Shown here: piece by piece, positions 23,215-32,828 of the stretch | Numbering within the stretch: position 1 is the first letter of the stretch | How the letters are laid out: every line of letters begins with the position of its first letter | Source of the DNA: Candidatus Cryptobacteroides choladohippi | GTDB lineage: Bacteria; Bacteroidota; Bacteroidia; Bacteroidales; UBA932 | DNA length: 48,242 bases | Reading direction: 5' to 3' | NCBI GenBank assembly: GCA_018065985.1 | Contig: JAGHSF010000052.1 | Span: 1-48,242, forward strand | Made by a program: the position numbers and the translations under genes | The notes under the pieces: model-generated | Told to the model about the DNA's origin: nothing | Database searches by the model: none | Seen by the model: the letters and a program-made list of their open reading frames with translations, nothing else

Positions 23215-24504
23215 TTATCTGCGGCGGGGCTTGCGGCGGTTCTTCTTGTTCCTGCCGCCGATGGCGACTGCCACGATTCCTATGACTGCCACACCGATGA
23301 TCATGTATGTCCAGGCGCTTGCGCTGTCTCCCTTGACACGGGACCACATCTCCTGAAGGGCCTCGGTACGGCTGCCGGAGTCATGCAGCATTCCGCAGCG
23401 TGCAATTATTTCGTCCGAAGGATACTGCACAGGGTCTATGCATACACCTTTGCCATCCTCGCCGAAGAAGTATGTCGCATCTTCAGCTTCGAACTCTGTG
23501 GGATCGTTCTTGGCGGCAAGTATCTCAGGGCCGCCTACTGCGCTCACGTAGCCGATCTCATCCATGTTGCGCACAGCCATTTCGGGACGGCAGAGGAAGT
23601 TGATGAAATATCGTGCAGCGTCAACGTTCCTGGCATACTTGGGGATAACCCAGCCGTCGAACCAGACAATGCTGGCCTCTTCGGGAATGGCGTAACGGAG
23701 CTCCACGCCCATATCCTTGGCCTCCTGGATTGCCCAGGCGGCATCGCCGCTCCAACTGAGGTTCATCCAGCCTTTCTCCTGAGTCATGTATTCCTTGCCG
23801 AAGTCAGCCTCGTAGCCGGCGATATTCGGCTTGCATTCGTTCAGGAACTGCTCCACCATGGCGATGGATTCGTCGGAGGTATCGAAGGGAAGTTCCTCGA
23901 TGCTCTTTTCGCCAGAGTCGATGGCGTCTCTGTTCAGGGCGATGAGAAGTGTGGTGTAAACGTCACGGAAGGCCTCCTTCATGTAGATTCTGTCCTTGAA
24001 GCGAGGGTCGCGGAGAACATTCCAGGTCTTCACGTCATCCTCTGAGACAAACTTTGGATTGTAGATGATGCCGATTGTTCCCCACATGTATGAAACTGCA
24101 TAGTCGTTGGCATCCTTGCCAGAGCCCTCGATCTGCCTGAACTTGTCGACAATGAAAGGAGCCACGTTCTGAGTGTAGTCCGGAGTATCGCCGAAGTTTC
24201 GGTCGATGGGAAGGAGAAGGTCGCTGCGGAGCATGCGCTCGATGATGTAGTCAGAAGGACAGACGACGTCGTAGTCCTCGTGACCTTTCTCTATCTTTGT
24301 GAGCATTGACTCGTTGATGTCGAAGGTCTGGTAAACCACATGGACCTCCTTGCCGGTCTGCTCCTGATACCACTGCTCGAACTCGGCAATCTGAGTCTCA
24401 TCGATGTAGTCAGCCCAGTTGTAGACCTTGAGGATCTTGCTTCTGTCAGTGCTGCAGCTCACCAGTGCTGCAAGTGCGGCGATAGCCAGAAATAATCTTT
24501 TCAT
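23215..24504 (-). CDS. potD: Spermidine/putrescine-binding lipoprotein with C-terminal membrane anchor
   Basis: 429 residues from the ATG at 24504. The lipobox LVSC gives a lipoprotein signal, so the upstream TTG at 24525 is rejected. The body is a PotD-type binding protein: LKVYNWADYIDETQIAEFEQWY, DVVCPSDYIIERM, AVSYMWGTIGIIYNPK, GWMNLSWSGDAAWAIQEA. Unusually, the last 35 residues form a second hydrophobic segment (TYMIIGVAVIGIVAVAIGG) and a basic tail (NKKNRRKPRRR), so the protein may be held at both ends. It delivers polyamines to PotBC. Last gene of the operon. Confidence 0.92.
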   Translation of the reverse strand: MKRLFLAIAALAALVSCSTDRSKILKVYNWADYIDETQIAEFEQWYQEQTGKEVHVVYQTFDINESMLTKIEKGHEDYDVVCPSDYIIERMLRSDLLLPIDRNFGDTPDYTQNVAPFIVDKFRQIEGSGKDANDYAVSYMWGTIGIIYNPKFVSEDDVKTWNVLRDPRFKDRIYMKEAFRDVYTTLLIALNRDAIDSGEKSIEELPFDTSDESIAMVEQFLNECKPNIAGYEADFGKEYMTQEKGWMNLSWSGDAAWAIQEAKDMGVELRYAIPEEASIVWFDGWVIPKYARNVDAARYFINFLCRPEMAVRNMDEIGYVSAVGGPEILAAKNDPTEFEAEDATYFFGEDGKGVCIDPVQYPSDEIIARCGMLHDSGSRTEALQEMWSRVKGDSASAWTYMIIGVAVIGIVAVAIGGRNKKNRRKPRRR

Positions 24505-24521
24505 TATCCAGTCGTATGTTG

Positions 24522-25322
24522 TCAATTGTTTTTCTTTGCCTGTTTTGCGCTCCTGAGGTTGATCACAAGAAGCACGACGAGCACGAACGCGAAGATCAGA
24601 GTCATCAGAGGCCTGAGCTCTACGGTAAGTCCGTTCTTGCGGGCGTCGTTATAGATGAAGGTGGAAAGGGTCTCAAGGCCGATGGTGCCCTGGGTGAAGA
24701 ATGTCACCGCAAAGTCGTCGAGACTCATGGTGAAGGCCAGGATGAAGCCGGAGATCATTCCCGGATACAGCTGGGGGATGAGCACCTTGCGGAGTGCCTG
24801 CCCGGGAGTCGCACCGAGGTCCATGGCCGCCCAGTAGATGTTGGGGTTCATCTGAGTGAGCTTGGGCAGCACGCTCAGCACCACGTAAGGCGTGCAGAAC
24901 GAGATATGCGCCAGGATCACGGTCATGTATCCCTTGCTTATGCCAAGGAACACGAACAGCAGGAACAGGGACACACCGGTGATGATGTCGGGGTTGATCA
25001 TGGGGATGTTGTTCACGAAGAGCAGCGTGTTCTTCGTGCGGCCGCGCAGCCTGTGGAAGCTGATTGCGGCAAGGGTGCCCATAACCGTTGCGGCAAGAGC
25101 CGACACCACAGCGATCAGAAGGGTGTTGAGCAGTGCCGAATAGAGTGCGCTGCTGCCCTCGAAATTGCCTGTAAAGAAATTCGTGTACAAGTCAAGTGTG
25201 AATCCTGACCAGTTGCCCATCACCTTCGACTTCGTGAAGGAGAAGATGGCAATGAAGATCAGCGGGGCATACAGCAGCAGCAGGAGAAGCCATACATAAG
25301 CCTGTGCGAAAAACTTTTTCAT
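24522..25322 (-). CDS. potC: Spermidine/putrescine ABC transporter permease PotC
   Basis: 266 residues, six predicted transmembrane segments. The permease loop that docks on the ATPase (EAA motif) is present as AAMDLGATPGQALRKVLIPQLYPG. The opening (YVWLLLLLLYAPLIFIAIFSFTKSK) and the late SLDDFAVTFFTQG are typical of PotC. Its ATG abuts the potB stop (shared base 25322). Confidence 0.92.
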   Translation of the reverse strand: MKKFFAQAYVWLLLLLLYAPLIFIAIFSFTKSKVMGNWSGFTLDLYTNFFTGNFEGSSALYSALLNTLLIAVVSALAATVMGTLAAISFHRLRGRTKNTLLFVNNIPMINPDIITGVSLFLLFVFLGISKGYMTVILAHISFCTPYVVLSVLPKLTQMNPNIYWAAMDLGATPGQALRKVLIPQLYPGMISGFILAFTMSLDDFAVTFFTQGTIGLETLSTFIYNDARKNGLTVELRPLMTLIFAFVLVVLLVINLRSAKQAKKNN

Positions 25323-26098
25323 CAGATGAGTCCTCCTTCTTCCTGTCCATCGGATTCACCGCCCGTAAGCAGAGTGGTGATGCCGATGATGATAAGCATT
25401 ATGAAAGCAAGCGCAGCACCATAGTTCCACATCGAAGCATAGATCTTCTCCTGAATGATGGTACCGAACAGTTTAATCTTGTTGTTGGTCAGGAACTCCG
25501 AAATGGCGAACGTGCTCACTGTAGGCATGAACACCATCATGATTCCCGACATGATTCCTGACTTGGAAAGCGGAACCGTAACCTTCCAGAACACCCTCCA
25601 GGGCGTAGCTCCCAGATCCTCGGCAGCCTCCGCATAGGACGGGTCCATCTTCTGCAGAGTGTTGTAGATAGGATATATCATGAAAGGAAGGTAATCGTAC
25701 ACCATACCGTACAGCAGGGTGCCCTTTCCGAGAGTGATGCCGAACATGGTGAAGAGTTCGGCGGTGGCAAGGGTTCTCATCAGGGCATTCACCCACATGG
25801 GCAGGATGAACAGGATGATGGTGACAGCACTCCTGTTGAGTTTCTTGTTGGTGAGTATCCATGCAACCGGATAACCCAGGAGCAGGCATATTGCCGTATT
25901 CTCTATTGCGACCTCGATCGAAAGGGCGAAGGTTGCAAGGGAATCCTTGTCCTGAAAGAACTTCGTGAAGTTTGAGAGCGTGAAATGCCCCGCACCGTCA
26001 GAAAATGCGTAAACTCCGATCAGAAGGAGAGGAAGCACCACGAACAGTGCCATGAACACGACATAAGGCAAACACCAGGTGGTTCGTTTGAGTGTCAT
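25322..26098 (-). CDS. potB: Spermidine/putrescine ABC transporter permease PotB
   Basis: 258 residues with six predicted membrane segments. EAA motif: AAEDLGATPWRVFWKVTVPLS. The segment LLYGMVYDYLPFMIYPIYNTLQKMD is characteristic of PotB. The C-terminus is a short acidic tail (GGESDGQEEGG). It lies one base after potA and touches potC. Confidence 0.92.
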   Translation of the reverse strand: MTLKRTTWCLPYVVFMALFVVLPLLLIGVYAFSDGAGHFTLSNFTKFFQDKDSLATFALSIEVAIENTAICLLLGYPVAWILTNKKLNRSAVTIILFILPMWVNALMRTLATAELFTMFGITLGKGTLLYGMVYDYLPFMIYPIYNTLQKMDPSYAEAAEDLGATPWRVFWKVTVPLSKSGIMSGIMMVFMPTVSTFAISEFLTNNKIKLFGTIIQEKIYASMWNYGAALAFIMLIIIGITTLLTGGESDGQEEGGLI

Positions 26099-26099
26099 C

Positions 26100-27473
26100 T
26101 TACGCTATTACCTTAATGTCTTCAGATGCGATTGATATACCCACAAGGTCGCCCTTGTCCCAGATGTCATCGGTATCGACCCAGAGACGGTCATTGTCAT
26201 CCGTCTTGATCTCAAGATGATAGTGGTCGCCCTTGTACAGAAGGAAATGGACCTCGCCAGCAAGCGCGCCATCTTCCTGATAGTCAAGAAGCTCCACCTT
26301 GTCGAAAGGCACCTGGACCTTGACCTCGGCACCGACCTGCAGACCTGCGGGGACAGCGCATTCGAAGTCTTCCCCGAGGAAATTGACATGGCGCTCGTCG
26401 ACTACGGTGGCATCGAAGGTATTGCATACGCGTTCCTTTCTCATCACCTGGATGTCCTGCGGCTTTATCACAAGACCGACAGTGGAACCGACTTCGAAGG
26501 AATTGTAGTCCTGGATCTGGAGCTCGTATCCGTTCTCCGTCTCGACGTACATCTCATAGTGGACTCCCTTGAAAGTGCAGGACTTGACCTTTGCTGTAAA
26601 CTGGGCGCCCTCGGTCTGATTCATGATGTATATGTCTTCGGGCCTTATCACCACATCCACCGGCACGTCCTCTCCGAACCCTTCGTCGACACAGTTGAAC
26701 TCATGCTCGATGAATTCGACCTTCCGGTCACATATCATGCGGCCGTTGAGTATGTTGGACTCGCCGATGAAATCGGCCACGAACGAGTTCTGCGGCTCGT
26801 TGTAGATGTCTGTGGGGGTGCCTATCTGCTGTATCTTGCCTTCATTGAGAACGACGATGGTATCGCTGAGCGTAAGGGCCTCCTCCTGGTCGTGGGTCAC
26901 ATATATGAAGGTGATGCCGAGTTTCTCGTGCATCTCCTTGAGTTCTATCTGCATGTCCTTGCGCATCTTGAGGTCAAGTGCTGCAAGGGGCTCGTCAAGC
27001 AGGAGCACCTTGGGCTGGTTCACGAGCGCACGCGCAATTGCCACACGCTGCTGCTGGCCTCCGGACAGAGACTCCACGTCGCGGTCCTCATAGTCCGACA
27101 TGCTCACAAGCTTGAGGACCTTGCGGACCTTCTTGTCGATCTCGTCCTCGGGCTCTTTCTTGAGTTTGAGGCCGAAGGCGATGTTGTCGTACACGTCGAG
27201 ATGCGGGAACAGGGCATAACGCTGGAAGACGGTGTTGAGCGGCCTCTGATAGGGAGGTATTTCCGCAATGTCACTGCCGTCGAGCAGGATGCGGCCTTCA
27301 TCGGGATTGATGAATCCCGCAATCTGCCTGAGTATCGTGGTCTTTCCGCAGCCGGAAGGGCCAAGCAGGGTTACGAACTCGCCCTGACGGACGTAGAATG
27401 AGATGTTGTCAAGAACCTTCTTGTCACCGAAGGACTTGCTGAGATTTTGAATATCTATAATGTGATTTGCCAT
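26100..27473 (-). CDS. potA: Spermidine/putrescine ABC transporter ATP-binding protein PotA, extended C-terminus
   Basis: 457 residues against about 370-380 for E. coli PotA. The ATPase domain (1-235) holds Walker A GPSGCGKT, signature [15 protein letters not shown], Walker [13 protein letters not shown] and the switch histidine in [10 protein letters not shown]. The C-terminal regulatory region is enlarged and looks like two TOBE-type units: one around [21 protein letters not shown] and another around [21 protein letters not shown]. It drives polyamine import through PotBC. The ATG overlaps the upstream outer-membrane gene by 19 bp. Confidence 0.93.
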   Translation of the reverse strand: MANHIIDIQNLSKSFGDKKVLDNISFYVRQGEFVTLLGPSGCGKTTILRQIAGFINPDEGRILLDGSDIAEIPPYQRPLNTVFQRYALFPHLDVYDNIAFGLKLKKEPEDEIDKKVRKVLKLVSMSDYEDRDVESLSGGQQQRVAIARALVNQPKVLLLDEPLAALDLKMRKDMQIELKEMHEKLGITFIYVTHDQEEALTLSDTIVVLNEGKIQQIGTPTDIYNEPQNSFVADFIGESNILNGRMICDRKVEFIEHEFNCVDEGFGEDVPVDVVIRPEDIYIMNQTEGAQFTAKVKSCTFKGVHYEMYVETENGYELQIQDYNSFEVGSTVGLVIKPQDIQVMRKERVCNTFDATVVDERHVNFLGEDFECAVPAGLQVGAEVKVQVPFDKVELLDYQEDGALAGEVHFLLYKGDHYHLEIKTDDNDRLWVDTDDIWDKGDLVGISIASEDIKVIA

Positions 27474-28402
27474 GTAACACCAAAGTTGAAAGTGGGAGAT
27501 TCAAGCAGTGAATCATATGCTGCAAGCGTATGAAGGCGGAGACACTCCAGAGGTTTCCAGCATGCAAGGGCACCGGTGAACCAGCGGTCCACCCCGTCGA
27601 GCCCGAATACAGTATTCTCATATCCGCCGCGTGCCATGAAGTACCATTTGTCGGATGGACGGAAATTGACATATGCAATGTTCGAGAAGCCGCATGACTT
27701 CTCCCAGAACTCGGTAGTGCTGTCCCATACTATTTCCCACTTGTCGCCAATGAGGAACTTGTGTCCCATGTTGAACACGGGAAGCGTATAATCGCCGCCG
27801 ATGATGTTGACAGACCAGAGATTGTTGTACCAGTTGCAGCCTGACCATGATGATGACAGGGCATACTGATACAGGCCGCTGGCAAAAGGCCTCTCCCCGA
27901 AAGGGGATGTGGTCATCTGAAGGCCAAGATTGAAGTCTTCAGACGGAGTCCACCTGACGCTGCCGCCCCACTGGTATACGGGAAGGCTCAGCCATTGGCA
28001 AGATGCCAGGTCAAACCATGAGTCAAAGTCATATTCCTGCATCTCGAAGGTTCCCCACTGCATCATGTTCTTGCCAAGTTCGACATTGAACTTGCCGAAG
28101 TCATAAGTCATGTAAGCCCAGTCGAGCCAGTTGGTGCAGTTTGAATACAAAGTACCCTGATACAGCGCCGCGGGGTCGCTGCTCAGAAGATGGGTGGATA
28201 CACTGAATGACAGGTTTTCGGAGAATGCGCCGTCCAGAAGCGCGTAAATGGAAGAGTTGCCAAGATGGTCATCCTGTACAGAGGAATATTCTGCCCTTGC
28301 AACAAAGGTCACCTCGGCATATTTACCGGGGTTGCTAGCCTCTTTCGCGATTGCGAACGAGGCAGGCATCAACAATGCCAGCGATAAAAGTATTCTCTTC
28401 AT
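27455..28402 (-). CDS. Predicted outer-membrane beta-barrel (porin-like) protein heading the pot operon
   Basis: 315 residues. Signal peptide [19 protein letters not shown]. The rest is rich in tryptophan, tyrosine and phenylalanine with alternating amphipathic strands (for example [30 protein letters not shown]) and ends in a terminal aromatic/hydrophobic strand ([11 protein letters not shown]), typical of outer-membrane barrels. I do not recognise a named family. Because it is the first gene of the pot operon and overlaps potA by 19 bp, I infer that it lets polyamines through the outer membrane, but a general porin role is equally compatible with the sequence. Confidence 0.75.
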   Translation of the reverse strand: MKRILLSLALLMPASFAIAKEASNPGKYAEVTFVARAEYSSVQDDHLGNSSIYALLDGAFSENLSFSVSTHLLSSDPAALYQGTLYSNCTNWLDWAYMTYDFGKFNVELGKNMMQWGTFEMQEYDFDSWFDLASCQWLSLPVYQWGGSVRWTPSEDFNLGLQMTTSPFGERPFASGLYQYALSSSWSGCNWYNNLWSVNIIGGDYTLPVFNMGHKFLIGDKWEIVWDSTTEFWEKSCGFSNIAYVNFRPSDKWYFMARGGYENTVFGLDGVDRWFTGALACWKPLECLRLHTLAAYDSLLESPTFNFGVTWQITL

Positions 28403-28439
28403 TTAGTCCCATAAAATGACATTTGGTGAAACTTGATTG

Positions 28440-28447
28440 CAAATATA
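28440..28447 (-). promoter_or_regulatory. pot operon -7 element
   Basis: On the minus strand 28447 to 28440 reads TATATTTG, an exact TAnnTTTG match. The leader to the barrel-protein ATG (28402) would be about 34 nt. It is 14 bp from the divergent V-ATPase element. Confidence 0.5.
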
Positions 28448-28460
28448 GACAAAATTTGAG

Positions 28461-28468
28461 TATATTTG
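28461..28468 (+). promoter_or_regulatory. V-ATPase operon -7 element
   Basis: TATATTTG, an exact match to TAnnTTTG, with a partial ATTG at 28436-28439 about 21 bp upstream. The leader to the first ATG (28561) is about 90 nt, longer than elsewhere in this window. Confidence 0.55.
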
Positions 28469-28560
28469 TTACGATTTGCCCGCTTTTTAGGGAAAACACC
28501 AAAAACACCTGTCACAAGATATAACAACTATCAGAAACAACGATAATCAACACATCAATA

Positions 28561-29166
28561 ATGGCAGACAAACTACAGGAACTTACAGACAGACTGTACA
28601 ACGAAGGCCTGGCCAAGGGCAGGATCGAAGGAGAGAAGATGCTCGCAGACGCCAAGGCTCAATCTGAGGAAATCATAGCTGCGGCAAAAGCCGAGGCCAA
28701 GGCAATAATCGAGCAGGCCGGCAAGGAAGCTGACGACCTCAGATTCAAAGTCAGTTCAGACCTGAAGATGGCTTCGGAGCAGTGCCTCCAGGCCACGAAA
28801 AAGGACATAGAGAACATATTAATAAAGGAGGCAGGTGCCGACAAAGTCAAGGCAGCCCTCTCCGAGCCCGATTTTCTCAAGTCCGTGATCAGCGCAGTCG
28901 CCGGCAAGTTCAGCGCAACAGAAGCCTCCGACCTTGCCCTCGTACTCCCCCAGAACCTCAAGGACGAGCTCGAGCCCTGGGTCGCAAACGAGCTTTCCAA
29001 GGCTCTTCAGAAAGGGATCAAGGCTGACTTCAGCAAGAAGGTCGCAGGCGGATTCACCATCGGGCCGAAGGATGGCAGCTGGTTCGTGAGCCTCACTGAC
29101 GAAACCTTTGCGTCTCTCATCGCAGAGTACATGCGTCCCGTAACAAAGAAACTTCTGTTCGGCTAG
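28561..29166 (+). CDS. atpE: V-type ATP synthase subunit E
   Basis: 201 residues. Peripheral-stalk subunit of the V/A-type ATPase. The N-terminal half is a charged, alanine-rich coiled coil (EGEKMLADAKAQSEEIIAAAKAEAK and on to about residue 95), the C-terminal half a compact domain ending in FASLIAEYMRPVTKKLLFG, as in Chlamydia and Bacteroidetes AtpE. First gene of the operon; the DUF2764 gene starts six bases after its stop. No separate G/H partner subunit is encoded here. Confidence 0.85.
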   Translation: MADKLQELTDRLYNEGLAKGRIEGEKMLADAKAQSEEIIAAAKAEAKAIIEQAGKEADDLRFKVSSDLKMASEQCLQATKKDIENILIKEAGADKVKAALSEPDFLKSVISAVAGKFSATEASDLALVLPQNLKDELEPWVANELSKALQKGIKADFSKKVAGGFTIGPKDGSWFVSLTDETFASLIAEYMRPVTKKLLFG

Positions 29167-29172
29167 GCGCAG

Positions 29173-29775
29173 ATGAACAATTACGAGTATATCATCGCTT
29201 CCCTGCCTGTCATCGGACAGGACGACCGCAACTCCAAAGAACTCGACGTGGAGGAAATCCATTCGATGATTCTCGGGCAGCTTGGCAGCAAGGACAGGAA
29301 AGTCTTCGAGACCCTGCTGGCGGGCTTTGACCCCGACAGTCTGGACGCCGCCTTCTACCGCAGCGCACTATCCAGCCCCTGCCGCTTCATAAGGGAATAC
29401 TTCAGTTATGACATGAAAGTCAGGAACACCAAGGTGGAGTTCCTGAACGGCAGGCTGGGCCGTCCCGCAGGCACAGACGTAATCCTTCTCGACGAAGATC
29501 CGGACTCCGGTGACTTTGAAGGGAAGGACGAGATCATGGCCGTCCTTGATCAGGAGGACATCCTCGGCAGGGAAAGAGGCCTGGACGATCTCATGTGGAA
29601 GAAATGCGAGGAGCTCTCGCTCATGCACGTTTTCGACATCGATGTCATCCTCGGCTTCACGGCCAGGCTGCAGATAATCAACCGCTGGCTCAGGCTCAAT
29701 CCCGAGACAGGCCGCGAACTCTTCCGCAAATTGGTAAATGAAATAAGAAACAGCAAGACAGAATATGGCAACTAA
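29173..29775 (+). CDS. DUF2764 protein, V-ATPase operon member
   Basis: 200 residues, soluble, no signal peptide. The opening NYEYIIASLPVI and the helix-rich body (FIREYFSYDMKVRNTKVEFLNGRLGR; DLMWKKCEELSLMHVFDIDVILGFTARLQIINRW) match the DUF2764 family, which sits in the same place in chlamydial and Bacteroidetes V-ATPase operons. Its position and helical nature suggest it replaces the C/d subunit that couples the central stalk to the membrane ring; that is inference. It overlaps atpA by 11 bp. Confidence 0.82.
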   Translation: MNNYEYIIASLPVIGQDDRNSKELDVEEIHSMILGQLGSKDRKVFETLLAGFDPDSLDAAFYRSALSSPCRFIREYFSYDMKVRNTKVEFLNGRLGRPAGTDVILLDEDPDSGDFEGKDEIMAVLDQEDILGRERGLDDLMWKKCEELSLMHVFDIDVILGFTARLQIINRWLRLNPETGRELFRKLVNEIRNSKTEYGN

Positions 29776-31519
29776 AGGTATTGTCACCGGAATCGTATCC
29801 AATCTTGTGACCGTCCAGGTCGACGGTCCGGTGGCTGAGAATGAGCTCTGCTTCATCAACATAGCAGGAACCGACCTCATGGCCGAGACCATCAAGGTCA
29901 CCGGCGACAAGGCGTCCGTGCAGGTTTTCGAGAGCACAAGAGGGCTCAAGAACGGCGACACAGTCGAATTCCTCGGCAGGATGCTCGAGGCAACCCTCGG
30001 CCCCGGCCTTCTCTCAAGCGTCTATGACGGTCTGCAGAACGACCTCACGACAATGGAAGGCGTATTCCTCAAGAGAGGCGAATACACCGACCCTCTTGAC
30101 CACGAGAAACTCTGGGACTACACTCCCCTGGCCTCTCCGGGCGACAAAGTCAAGGCCGCAGACTGGATAGGCGAGGTCAAGGAAGGCTGGCTGCCTCACA
30201 AGATCATGGTCCCCTTCAGCTTCAAGGATGAGTATACCATCAAGTCGATGGTTCCCGCAGGACAGTACAACATCGATACGGTCGTCGCAGTGCTCACGGA
30301 CTCCGAAGGTGAGGATGTGAATGTTACCATGACCCAGAAGTGGCCCGTGAAGGTGGCCGTCAAGGGATACAGGAACAAGCCGCGTCCTCAGAAGATCATG
30401 GAGACCGGAGTCCGCGTCATCGACTCGTTCGACCCCATCGCCGAGGGCGGTACAGGATTCATCCCCGGTCCCTTCGGATGCGGAAAGACCGTACTTCAGC
30501 ATGCGATAGCCAAGCAGGGCGAGGCCGACGTCATCGTGATGGCCGCCTGCGGAGAGCGCGCCAACGAGGTCGTGGAGATCTTCACCGAGTTCCCCGAACT
30601 CATCGACCCGCACACCGGGAGATATCTCATGGAGCGCACCACCATCATATGCAACACGTCCAACATGCCCGTTGCGGCCCGAGAGGCATCAGTCTACACG
30701 GCAATGACCATCTGCGAATACTACCGCGCAATGGGTCTGAGGTGCATGCTGCTGGCCGACTCCACATCCCGCTGGGCTCAGGCTCTGCGAGAGATGTCGA
30801 ACCGCATGGAGGAACTTCCCGGTGCCGACGCATTCCCCGTCGACCTCTCTGCCATCATATCCAACTTCTATTCCCGTGCGGGCATGGTCGAGCTGAACAA
30901 CGGCAAAACCGGCGCCGTAACCTTCATCGGCACAGTCTCCCCCGCCGGCGGAAACCTCAAGGAGCCCGTCACCGAGAGCACCAAGAAAGCAGCGCGCTGC
31001 TTCTACGCACTCGAGCAGAGCCGCGCCGACCAGAAGCGCTATCCGGCCATCAACCCTATCGAGTCATACTCGAAGTACCTCGAATATCCCGAGATCATCG
31101 AATATCTCGACAGAAAGATCGAGAAGGGTTGGGTCGACAAGGTCCTCAAGGCTAAGAACTACGTTCGCAGGGGCAAGGAAATGGCCGACCAGATCAACAT
31201 TCTGGGCGACGACGGCGTGCCCATGAGCTACCACGAGAGCTTCTGGAAGAGCGAGCTCATCGACTTCGCCTTCCTGCAGCAGGACGCATTCGACGCAATC
31301 GACGCTGTGACACCGATCGAGCGTCAGAAATACATGCTCGAGCTCATCCTCGACATATGCAACACCAAATTCTCATTCGAAGACTACGAGAAGTGCCGGG
31401 AATACTTCAAGAACATGATAAACATCATGCGCCAGATGAACTACTCCGAGTGGCAGTCCGAGAAATTCCACTCATACCGCGAACAACTTGACCAACTTCT
31501 TTCAGAAAATGTCAAATAA
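29765..31519 (+). CDS. atpA: V-type ATP synthase catalytic subunit A
   Basis: 584 residues. Catalytic subunit that binds and hydrolyses, or makes, ATP. Walker A is GPFGCGKT at 235-242, followed by MAACGERANEVVEIFTEFPEL, LLADSTSRWAQALREMSNRMEELPG and the bulge-region insertion (about 110-200) typical of A subunits. Length is normal for the family. It overlaps the DUF2764 gene at its 5' end and atpB by 11 bp at its 3' end. Confidence 0.96.
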   Translation: MATKGIVTGIVSNLVTVQVDGPVAENELCFINIAGTDLMAETIKVTGDKASVQVFESTRGLKNGDTVEFLGRMLEATLGPGLLSSVYDGLQNDLTTMEGVFLKRGEYTDPLDHEKLWDYTPLASPGDKVKAADWIGEVKEGWLPHKIMVPFSFKDEYTIKSMVPAGQYNIDTVVAVLTDSEGEDVNVTMTQKWPVKVAVKGYRNKPRPQKIMETGVRVIDSFDPIAEGGTGFIPGPFGCGKTVLQHAIAKQGEADVIVMAACGERANEVVEIFTEFPELIDPHTGRYLMERTTIICNTSNMPVAAREASVYTAMTICEYYRAMGLRCMLLADSTSRWAQALREMSNRMEELPGADAFPVDLSAIISNFYSRAGMVELNNGKTGAVTFIGTVSPAGGNLKEPVTESTKKAARCFYALEQSRADQKRYPAINPIESYSKYLEYPEIIEYLDRKIEKGWVDKVLKAKNYVRRGKEMADQINILGDDGVPMSYHESFWKSELIDFAFLQQDAFDAIDAVTPIERQKYMLELILDICNTKFSFEDYEKCREYFKNMINIMRQMNYSEWQSEKFHSYREQLDQLLSENVK

Positions 31520-32828
31520 AGCATTCCAGCGTACATATACGCAGCTCCAGGCCATCACAAAGGCCACCATATCACTCAAGGCTCAGGGAGTTGCAAACGA
31601 GGAGCTTGCCACCGTTGACGGCAAGCTTGCACAGATTGTGAAGACAAAGGGAGACCTCGTGACTCTGCAGGTATTCTCCGGCACGGAGGGCATCCCCACA
31701 AATGCAGAAGTCAGATTCCAGGGCAACCCTCCCACCCTCAAGGTATCGGAGCAGCTGTCCGGCCGTTTCTTCAACGCATACGGACAGCCCATAGACGGCG
31801 GTCCCGAGGTCGAAGGTGAAGAGCGCGAAGTCGGAGGACCGTCAGTGAATCCGTACAAGCGCCGCCAGCCCAGCCAGCTCATCCCTACCGGAATCGCCGG
31901 CATCGACCTCAATAACACCCTGGTGTCAGGTCAGAAGATCCCCTTCTTCGCCGACCCCGACCAGCCCTACAACAAGGTGATGGCGGACGTGGCGCTGCGT
32001 GCCGATGTCGACAAGATCATCCTCGGAGGCATGGGTCTGAGCAACGACGACTATCTCTTCTTCAGGCATGAGTTCGAGGCAGCAGGTGCGCTTGACAAGA
32101 TTGTCTGCTTCATCAACACCACCGAGGAGCCTCCCGTGGAGCGCCTTCTCATCCCCGACATGGCACTTGCCGCAGCGGAGTACTTCGCAGTCGACAGGAA
32201 TGAGAAAGTGCTTGTGCTGCTCACCGACATGACCCTGTACGCCGATGCGCTGTCCATAGTCAGCAACCGAATGGACCAGATCCCGTCAAAGGACTCCATG
32301 CCCGGCTCGCTCTATTCAGACCTCGCAAAGATCTACGAAAAGGCCGTGCAGCTGCCTGACGGCGGATCGATCACCATCATTGCGGTGACCACTCTCAACG
32401 ATGGCGATATCACCCATGCGATCCCCGACAACACCGGATATATCACCGAGGGCCAGCTCTTCCTGCGCGCCGACTCCGACTCGGGGAAAGTCATCGTCGA
32501 CCCCTTCAGGTCTCTGAGCCGACTCAAGCAGCTCGTGCAGAACAAGAAGACGCGCGAGGACCACTCCCAGGTGATGAACGCAGGCGTTCGTCTGTACGCA
32601 GACGCCCAGAACGCGAAGACCAAACTCGAAAACGGTTTCGACCTTTCGGATTACGACCTCCGCTGCCTCGACTACGCAAAGGAGTACGCCACGCGCATCC
32701 TGAGCATCGACGTCAACATCAAGATAGACGAGATGCTCGATACCGCATGGGAGCTCTTCGGCAAATATTTCAGCCCCGCGGAGACAGGTATCAAACAGGT
32801 GCTCATAGATAAATACTGGAAAGCCTGA
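31509..32828 (+). CDS. atpB: V-type ATP synthase subunit B
   Basis: 439 residues from the ATG at 31509, which overlaps the atpA stop by 11 bp; an earlier in-frame ATG at 31488 is less likely because the family begins near AFQRTYTQLQAI. Non-catalytic nucleotide-binding subunit, lacking a Walker A lysine motif as expected. Motifs: NPYKRRQPSQLIPTGIAGID, LLIPDMALAAAEYFAVD, VLVLLTDMTLYADALSIVSNRMDQIPSKDSMPGSLYSDLAKIYEKA and DNTGYITEGQLFLRAD. Its last base is the first base of the atpD start. Confidence 0.95.
   Translation: MSNKAFQRTYTQLQAITKATISLKAQGVANEELATVDGKLAQIVKTKGDLVTLQVFSGTEGIPTNAEVRFQGNPPTLKVSEQLSGRFFNAYGQPIDGGPEVEGEEREVGGPSVNPYKRRQPSQLIPTGIAGIDLNNTLVSGQKIPFFADPDQPYNKVMADVALRADVDKIILGGMGLSNDDYLFFRHEFEAAGALDKIVCFINTTEEPPVERLLIPDMALAAAEYFAVDRNEKVLVLLTDMTLYADALSIVSNRMDQIPSKDSMPGSLYSDLAKIYEKAVQLPDGGSITIIAVTTLNDGDITHAIPDNTGYITEGQLFLRADSDSGKVIVDPFRSLSRLKQLVQNKKTREDHSQVMNAGVRLYADAQNAKTKLENGFDLSDYDLRCLDYAKEYATRILSIDVNIKIDEMLDTAWELFGKYFSPAETGIKQVLIDKYWKA

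Noticed and set aside
26217..27401. Long plus-strand open frame (394 codons) opposite potA
   Set aside because: Antisense shadow of potA, which has complete ABC motifs.
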